Below are positions 7,186-10,715 of a DNA stretch of 10,715 nucleotides, piece by piece. The stretch comes from an uncultured Pseudomonadales bacterium (GTDB lineage: Bacteria > Pseudomonadota > Gammaproteobacteria > Pseudomonadales > Cellvibrionaceae): the NCBI GenBank assembly GCA_938048505.1, contig CALIUX010000236.1:1-10715 (forward strand). Reading direction: 5' to 3'. Numbering within the stretch: the first letter of the stretch is position 1; each line of letters begins with the position of its first letter. The notes beneath the pieces were generated by a model that ran no database searches, had not been told where the DNA came from, and saw only the letters and a list, made by a program, of their open reading frames with translations. Both the position numbers and the translations under genes were made by a program.

Positions 7186-8184
7186 ATGTTTAGCGAATAC
7201 GATTTACTCCGATTGCAAAAGACGTTCAGCGATTTTTCGCTTGATGATATTTGTCGTACGACGCATACAGATTTGCCTGCCCTATACAAATACCTTGAGT
7301 ATTACGGTTTTCTCTACACGCTAAAAGGATTGGGTGTTGAGTATTATTGTGGTTATCGTAAGCCTAAGGGGCGAGCAGGTCGCTGGGGGCGTATCGCTAC
7401 GTTTTATTGGCGTTTAAGCGAGGCAAAAGGAACGATTTTTCTGATACACGGCTTATTTGACCATGTGGGACTTTATCAGCCGGCAGTGCGCTATTTTTTG
7501 GAGCGAGGCTTTTCAGTTGTCGCCATTGATTTACCCGGTCATGGCTTGAGCGATGGTGAGCCTACAGTCATCAATAGCTTTGATAGCTATGGCGATGTGC
7601 TCGCTAATACGTTGGCATATTTTCGCTCGCGCATGCAAGGCCCCGCTTACGCTGTTGGACAAAGCACCGGTGCGGCAGTCATCCTTAATCATTGTTTCAG
7701 GGCAAAAAAAGCGAAACGTGTTCCTCCCTATGCGGGCATTATTTTATTGGCGCCACTTGTGCGCCCTGCCCGCTGGCGCTCTATTCAAATCGTTTTGACT
7801 TTATTTGGCCGTATGCTGCGCAGTATTCGGCGGACTTTTTCATCAAACTCTCATGATGAAGGCTTTAGCAGTTTTTTGTCTCAAGGAGACATTTTGCAAT
7901 CGCGCCGGTTGTCTGTGCGGTGGATTCGGGCAATGCGTGAATGGGTCTTAACGTTTGAAGAGCGACCATCACTTGATGTGCCAGCTTGCATTGCTCAAGG
8001 GTCTAAAGATAGTGTTGTTGATTGGCGCTATAACCTTCCTAAGCTCGAAGAAAAATTAAAAAATGTGAGTGTATGCATGGTCGAAGACGGCATGCACCAC
8101 TTGGTGAATGAGTCACCGGAGTATCGCCGCCCCGTTATCAAAGGAATTGATCACTTTCTTTCCAGTTTGATTGATGATAAGTAG
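7186..8184 (+). CDS. Alpha/beta hydrolase, monoacylglycerol-lipase-like
   Basis: A 332-residue serine hydrolase counted from the ATG at 7186. A TTG at 7159 would add nine residues; neither start has a clear ribosome site. An N-terminal extension of about 80 residues precedes the fold. Then come FLIHGLFDH (about 85-93, oxyanion region), DLPGHGLSDGEP (115-126), the nucleophile elbow VGQSTGA (157-163, Ser160), the acid in QGSKDSVVDW (Asp275) and the histidine in GMHHLVNE (His304). The HG and PGHG.S.G pattern and the His-x-x-x-Asn-Glu ending match the Hydrolase_4 group of monoacylglycerol lipases and lysophospholipases. Its place at the end of the acyltransferase run suggests turnover of acylated lipids or release of a lyso-lipid (inference). 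The gene begins 52 bp after the NRDE stop on the same strand. No signal peptide is visible. Confidence 0.82.
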   Translation: MFSEYDLLRLQKTFSDFSLDDICRTTHTDLPALYKYLEYYGFLYTLKGLGVEYYCGYRKPKGRAGRWGRIATFYWRLSEAKGTIFLIHGLFDHVGLYQPAVRYFLERGFSVVAIDLPGHGLSDGEPTVINSFDSYGDVLANTLAYFRSRMQGPAYAVGQSTGAAVILNHCFRAKKAKRVPPYAGIILLAPLVRPARWRSIQIVLTLFGRMLRSIRRTFSSNSHDEGFSSFLSQGDILQSRRLSVRWIRAMREWVLTFEERPSLDVPACIAQGSKDSVVDWRYNLPKLEEKLKNVSVCMVEDGMHHLVNESPEYRRPVIKGIDHFLSSLIDDK

Positions 8185-8296
8185 GACTTCGGCCTTTTCT
8201 GATTGATTGCTACTATTGTTGATGTGGAATTGATCAATGTAATTTTTTGGCAGTTGGTGTATTGTTAAGCGTTGTTTTTTAATTCACAAAATCAAT

Positions 8297-8300
8297 AGGA
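8297..8300 (+). promoter_or_regulatory. Ribosome binding site that supports a GTG start
   Basis: AGGA is 7 bp before the GTG at 8308, and the encoded MKKLAF signal-peptide start follows directly. Together they fix the start of the glycine-rich protein at a GTG codon. Confidence 0.6.
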
Positions 8301-8307
8301 CTTTACC

Positions 8308-9252
8308 GTGAAAAAACTCGCTTTCCTGATTGCCCTTCCTGCCAGTCTCTTTTCAGCCGGTCTTTTAGCGGCAGATCTTCATATTAAAGCGGGCTCAACC
8401 TATGTTATTGATTCCCAAAAATCAAAACTATCGCTAGATAACCTCATTATTGATGACAAAGCTAATATTCAGCTTGCTAGGGATGTTGATTTGTGGGTGG
8501 TTGACGCAAAAGCAGCCAGCATCGGTTACGGTGTCGTTATTTCGGGTGCAGGCCGCGATGGACGAGATGGTAGTGATGGTAAGTCTCATCGTGAAGCAAC
8601 CTCGTGTCAGGCTGGGCGCGCAGGTGGTGATGGTCTCGACGGTAGTAGCGGTACGCGTGGTGCGAGTGTTCATTGGTCGATGGGCATTAAGAGCTTTGGG
8701 AGTGTGAAAGTTAATCTTAGCGGCGGCCGTGGTGGCCGTGGCGGAGCAGGGGGGGATGGTCAAAATGTACCTGATTTTCCAAACTGTACACAGGCTGGCG
8801 GGAGCGCGGGTCAAGGTGGACAAGGTGGGTCTGGCGGCAAAGGTGGTTCCTTTCGCTTCCATTACACGCTCGAAGAAGGTGTACTAGAAGATCTGACCAA
8901 TAGTATTGAGGTGGGTATTTCCGGTGGATTAAGAGGAAAAGGTGGTCAAGCGGGCCTTGCCGGTGTTGGGACCTCAGGCCGTTACATTAATAAAAAGACA
9001 CTCAGCGGTAGCCGGTCTTGGGTTGCGGGTGGAGGTGATGGCCGCCAAGGTGAAACGGGCACATCGGGCGCTTCGGGCGATAATGGCAGCCTTGATATTC
9101 GACGTATTAACAGTGCAGTAGCGCCCGCCGAAGCAAAACCCGCTGAACCAGAAGAATCGCTAGGCGATACCGAGCAGAGACTCAAGGATCTTGAGCTGCT
9201 TACGCAAAAGCTTGAGGCGCGTATTCGCTTGCTTGAGCTCAATAATCAATAA
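8308..9252 (+). CDS. Secreted glycine-rich collagen-like repeat protein with C-terminal coiled coil
   Basis: A 314-residue exported protein of unknown function. The signal peptide (1-21 or 22) ends LLAAD. Residues 23-76 look beta-rich. Then a module recurs three times: a strand ending in Ser-Gly-Gly/Ala followed by glycine-rich loops (VVISGAGRDGRDG at 76-88, VKVNLSGGRGGRGG at 133-146, IEVGISGGLRGKGG at 200-213). The loops are G-x-x and G-G-x repeats, and each of the first two carries one cysteine (C100 and C160) in a similar setting (CQAG and CTQAG). Strands starting ASVHW, GSFRF and GSLDI close the three loops. A proline/alanine/glutamate linker (272-284) leads to a coiled coil at about 285-312, with a/d residues L292, L295, T299, L302, I306 and L309, which suggests oligomerisation. 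A surface or periplasmic structural role is likely, but no named family is recognised. It stands alone. Confidence 0.8.
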   Translation: MKKLAFLIALPASLFSAGLLAADLHIKAGSTYVIDSQKSKLSLDNLIIDDKANIQLARDVDLWVVDAKAASIGYGVVISGAGRDGRDGSDGKSHREATSCQAGRAGGDGLDGSSGTRGASVHWSMGIKSFGSVKVNLSGGRGGRGGAGGDGQNVPDFPNCTQAGGSAGQGGQGGSGGKGGSFRFHYTLEEGVLEDLTNSIEVGISGGLRGKGGQAGLAGVGTSGRYINKKTLSGSRSWVAGGGDGRQGETGTSGASGDNGSLDIRRINSAVAPAEAKPAEPEESLGDTEQRLKDLELLTQKLEARIRLLELNNQ

Positions 9253-9272
9253 TCAAAATCAATATCTACTTA

Positions 9273-9313
9273 AAACAGCTGGAAATGTTGTTGTTTTTCA
9301 TTTCAGGCTGTTT
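9273..9313 (+). terminator. Long stem-loop after the glycine-rich gene, probable terminator
   Basis: AAACAGC plus GAAATG on the left (9273-9287) pair with CATTTC plus GCTGTTT on the right (9299-9313), 15 positions with one mismatch and one G-T pair, around an 11-base T-rich loop. It begins 21 bp after the stop codon. No long T tract follows, so efficiency is uncertain; it could also simply protect the mRNA 3' end. Confidence 0.45.
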
Positions 9314-9332
9314 GAGGTTTAGAGCTATTTGG

Positions 9333-9363
9333 GCGCACTGAGTTGTTTCAAATTCAAGTGCGC
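9333..9363. repeat. Inverted repeat GCGCACT / AGTGCGC
   Basis: Perfect 7-bp arms at 9333-9339 and 9357-9363 with a 17-bp spacer. The arms share the GCACT/AGTGC core with the palindrome at 9503-9519, so both may be sites for one regulator; a hairpin is the alternative. Confidence 0.4.
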
Positions 9364-9502
9364 TTGTTCCCCTTTCTTTTCAAATTTGACCATAAGCCCC
9401 GTTTGTTAGTCTTGCTTCTTGCGGGTTATCTGCATTTTGGTGTTGAGTGATATTTGCTCTTTTTGTTCGTAATCTTCTCACTCTATAAGTGTTAGGTGGT
9501 TT

Positions 9503-9519
9503 GCACTTATTTTAAGTGC
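9503..9519. promoter_or_regulatory. Palindrome GCACTTA-TTT-TAAGTGC, possible operator
   Basis: A perfect 7-bp inverted repeat with a 3-bp centre. A further TAAGTG copy lies at 9486-9491. The GCAC...GTGC frame recalls NtrC sites, but the gap between GCAC and GTGC is 9 bp rather than the usual 7, so it is not a canonical NtrC box. It lies about 220 bp upstream of the sigma-54-like element. Confidence 0.35.
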
Positions 9520-9609
9520 TTGATAACTGTCTTGTTTATATCGTTTTTTCAATATTCGTCGCGATTTTTTAATAAACACGCGCTAGAATCATCCCCCAAC
9601 TAATGTCTT

Positions 9610-9628
9610 GCCCTTTTTGAGGGCTTTT
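9610..9628 (+). terminator. Small GC hairpin with T tract, weak terminator-like element
   Basis: GCCCT (9610-9614) and AGGGC (9620-9624) make a 5-bp stem with a 5-base loop, followed by TTTT and more T-rich sequence. It could end a short leader or antisense transcript, but no transcript start before it is evident. Confidence 0.3.
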
Positions 9629-9739
9629 GCTTATTTTTGGTGCATGGCTTTGGTTGTTGTTAGTGCTCAGTTAGACTTTAATTTATTTTGGTGAGGTTTG
9701 TTTTTTTTTAACTTATTGAAATTTAAGGTTTTTATTAAG

Positions 9740-9756
9740 TTGGCTAATTTTCTGCT
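9740..9756 (+). promoter_or_regulatory. Candidate sigma-54 (-24/-12) promoter of torF
   Basis: TTGGCTAA, four bases, then CTGCT gives the required GG (9742-9743) and GC (9754-9755) 10 bp apart, with good matches to the TTGGC and TGCT parts of the consensus. Transcription would start near 9767, leaving about a 60-base leader before the ATG at 9828. Sigma-54 control would fit the P-II gene downstream. The sequence is T-rich, so a chance match remains possible. Confidence 0.42.
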
Positions 9757-9815
9757 TTAGTCTACTTAGTAAAGTCGTGGCACTACGGCTGAATTTTAGA
9801 AAACAAATGTTCCTT

Positions 9816-9820
9816 GGAGG
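9816..9820 (+). promoter_or_regulatory. Strong ribosome binding site deciding the torF start
   Basis: GGAGG sits 7 bp before the ATG at 9828 and directly in front of a signal peptide. It rules out the longer frame from the GTG at 9777, whose 17 extra residues would bury the signal peptide. Confidence 0.8.
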
Positions 9821-9827
9821 AAAAACA

Positions 9828-10550
9828 ATGAAATTTTCAAAAACTCTGATCGCTTCAAGCGTTGCAGCTGTGATGGCTGCTGGTGTGATGGCTCCTGTTC
9901 AAGCCGCTGAAGTTGAAGTGGGCGCATCGGTTGGTGTGGCTAACATGTACTACTGGCGTGGTTTTGACTTAGGCAATGGCGATGCAGCAGTATGGGGTGA
10001 TTTAAACATTAGCTCTTCTGGTGCCTATGCGGGTATTTGGGCTTCTTCAGGTGACAGCGTTAATGGTACAGAATATGATCTGTACGCAGGCTATGGTGGT
10101 TCTGTTGGTGACTTCTCTTATGATTTAAGCGTTTGGACTTACGTTTATCCTTCATCAGCTTCTACAGATGTTGTTGCTCCTGATGCAGAATCTGCTGCTG
10201 GCGCCATAGGTGAGTTGCGAACTACTGGGCAACGTTCTGAGCCTGGTGATCTTTCTGAGGTTATTCTTAGCTTGGGCTATGGCCCTGTCGCATTGACCTA
10301 CTATGATAATGTTGCAGGTGGCACAGGCTACAGTTACCTGACGTTGGGTGCTTCAGCTGGTGCATTTAGCTTTACTTATGGTCGACATGATGAGTCTGAT
10401 GGCCCAGATCAGCTTTCGCATTTTGACATTGGCTACGCATACAACGATAACCTAAGCTTTACTGTTGGTTTGACTGTTGATGATGCTGATGGTGCTTTTG
10501 AAGATGATACAAAATTCGTAGTATCTTACACCCTACCTTTGGGCGAATAA
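9828..10550 (+). CDS. torF: TorF family putative porin (outer-membrane beta-barrel)
   Basis: A 240-residue outer-membrane protein. The signal peptide (MKFSKTLIAS..., cleavage after VQA, about residue 26) is followed by a typical TorF family start: VGVANMYYWRGFDLGNGDAAVWGD, with the hallmark Y-x-x-RG segment, then SGAYAGIWASS and EYDLYAGYGG. Alternating aromatic and small residues through the rest and the closing strand FVVSYTLPLGE fit a small beta-barrel. The family is often encoded next to glnK-amtB in Gammaproteobacteria, as here, and is presumed to admit a nitrogen-related solute; the substrate is not established. A sigma-54-like element lies upstream and a strong terminator follows. Length is normal for the family. 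Confidence 0.85.
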   Translation: MKFSKTLIASSVAAVMAAGVMAPVQAAEVEVGASVGVANMYYWRGFDLGNGDAAVWGDLNISSSGAYAGIWASSGDSVNGTEYDLYAGYGGSVGDFSYDLSVWTYVYPSSASTDVVAPDAESAAGAIGELRTTGQRSEPGDLSEVILSLGYGPVALTYYDNVAGGTGYSYLTLGASAGAFSFTYGRHDESDGPDQLSHFDIGYAYNDNLSFTVGLTVDDADGAFEDDTKFVVSYTLPLGE

Positions 10551-10575
10551 TCTCCCTGTCTAGTTAGGTCTTTTA

Positions 10576-10609
10576 GGCTGCGCAAACTCCCTCTTGCGCA
10601 GCCTTTTTT
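10576..10609 (+). terminator. Strong rho-independent terminator after torF
   Basis: A perfect 10-bp stem, GGCTGCGCAA (10576-10585) with TTGCGCAGCC (10594-10603), an 8-base loop, and six T residues (10604-10609). It begins 26 bp after the torF stop and ends only 37 bp before the P-II start, so the P-II gene either has a promoter within or around it or is fed by read-through. Confidence 0.9.
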
Positions 10610-10635
10610 AACGCAGTCTCACCTGCAAATCTCTT

Positions 10636-10640
10636 AGGAG
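10636..10640 (+). promoter_or_regulatory. Ribosome binding site of the P-II gene
   Basis: AGGAG is 6 bp before the ATG at 10647 and supports that start. Confidence 0.7.
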
Positions 10641-10646
10641 CAATCC

Positions 10647-10715
10647 ATGAAATTAATTACTGCTGTTGTCAAGCCGTTTAAGCTTGATGCTGTACGTGAA
10701 GCGCTTTCTGATATT
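10647..10715 (+). CDS. glnK: P-II nitrogen regulatory protein, GlnK type (5' part only)
   Basis: The first 23 codons of a P-II signalling protein run off the window edge. The start MKLITAVVKPFKLDAVREAL is the standard P-II first strand and helix. These trimeric proteins sense 2-oxoglutarate, ATP/ADP and, by uridylylation, glutamine, and control ammonium transport and nitrogen gene expression. The position after a TorF gene suggests the GlnK paralogue that partners AmtB, with amtB probably next, but the T-loop and the next gene are out of view, so GlnB is not excluded. Confidence 0.88.
   Translation, partial: MKLITAVVKPFKLDAVREALSDI

Larger units (their letters stand above)
9253..9827. other. 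Long intergenic region before torF, no gene seen
   Basis: About 575 bp of T-rich sequence with no credible reading frame. It holds a hairpin just after the glycine-rich gene (9273-9313), a GCGCACT/AGTGCGC inverted repeat (9333-9363), a GCACTTA/TAAGTGC palindrome (9503-9519), a small GC hairpin followed by T runs (9610-9628) and a sigma-54-like element (9740-9756). A leader or small RNA between the palindromes and the porin gene is possible but not shown. Confidence 0.6.

Noticed and set aside
8185..8203. Possible terminator after the hydrolase gene (AGGACTTCGGCCTTTT)
   Set aside because: Only about three paired bases can form around the TTCG loop, and the T run is short.
8434..8862. 142-codon open frame on the - strand opposite the glycine-rich gene
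   Set aside because: It is an antisense shadow of glycine-rich GGx codons, with a threonine/alanine-rich low-complexity product, and lies inside a well-supported + strand gene.
8308..9252. Glycine-rich gene as a true trimeric collagen
   Set aside because: The G-x-x runs are short, interrupted by G-G-x segments and beta strands, and almost lack proline, so a continuous collagen triple helix is unlikely.
9779..9794. TGGCAC at 9778-9783 as a sigma-54 -24 element
   Set aside because: The -12 position reads GA instead of GC, so the invariant pair is missing; the element at 9740-9756 fits better.
9777..9827. Longer torF start at a GTG
   Set aside because: The strong GGAGG at 9816-9820 and the signal peptide beginning at 9828 both favour the downstream ATG.
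1..10715. CRISPR array, tRNA, rRNA, insertion sequence or phage module
   Set aside because: No spaced direct repeats, cloverleaf-like sequence, transposase motifs or phage genes are visible in either strand.

Overview
The window looks like chromosomal DNA of a free-living, probably marine gammaproteobacterium, perhaps near the Cellvibrionales. The evidence is indirect: a TorF-type porin gene directly upstream of a P-II (glnK-type) gene, a secreted ExoP-like carbohydrate-binding domain with a PEP-CTERM-like tail, an OlsF-like bifunctional acyltransferase, and moderate base composition. No rRNA, tRNA, CRISPR array, insertion sequence or phage gene is visible. The taxonomic placement is inference.

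Layout. Positions 1-147 hold the 3' end of an unidentified AT-rich reading frame, followed by about 300 bp of AT-rich DNA. A + strand gene (443-1699) encodes a CHASE2-like membrane sensor with no output domain. It converges on a - strand gene (2414-1761) for a small secreted protein with an ExoP-type galactose-binding-like domain, ending in what looks like a cut-short PEP-CTERM sorting signal. After a divergent spacer comes a membrane-anchored ATP-grasp ligase (2693-3859).

A compact co-directional cluster follows: an OlsF-like PlsC+GNAT acyltransferase (4035-5801), a DinB-fold protein overlapping it by 11 bp, an NRDE/TANGO2 protein starting 2 bp later, and a monoacylglycerol-lipase-like alpha/beta hydrolase. 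The spacing suggests one operon. Acyltransferase, ligase and lipase together suggest amino-acid-containing membrane lipids, ornithine-lipid-like, as the shared theme. That link is a hypothesis.

The last third holds a secreted glycine-rich, collagen-like protein with a C-terminal coiled coil (8308-9252), then about 575 bp without a gene that contains hairpins, GCACTT/AAGTGC palindromes and a sigma-54-like -24/-12 element. A TorF-family outer-membrane protein (9828-10550) follows, then a strong intrinsic terminator and the first 23 codons of a P-II nitrogen regulator running off the edge. The sigma-54-like element next to a P-II gene fits nitrogen-responsive expression of the porin.

The most interesting items are the OlsF-like operon with its ligase neighbour, the stand-alone ExoP-domain protein with the truncated PEP-CTERM, and the glycine-rich repeat protein, whose architecture suggests a polyglycine-II or collagen-like bundle.
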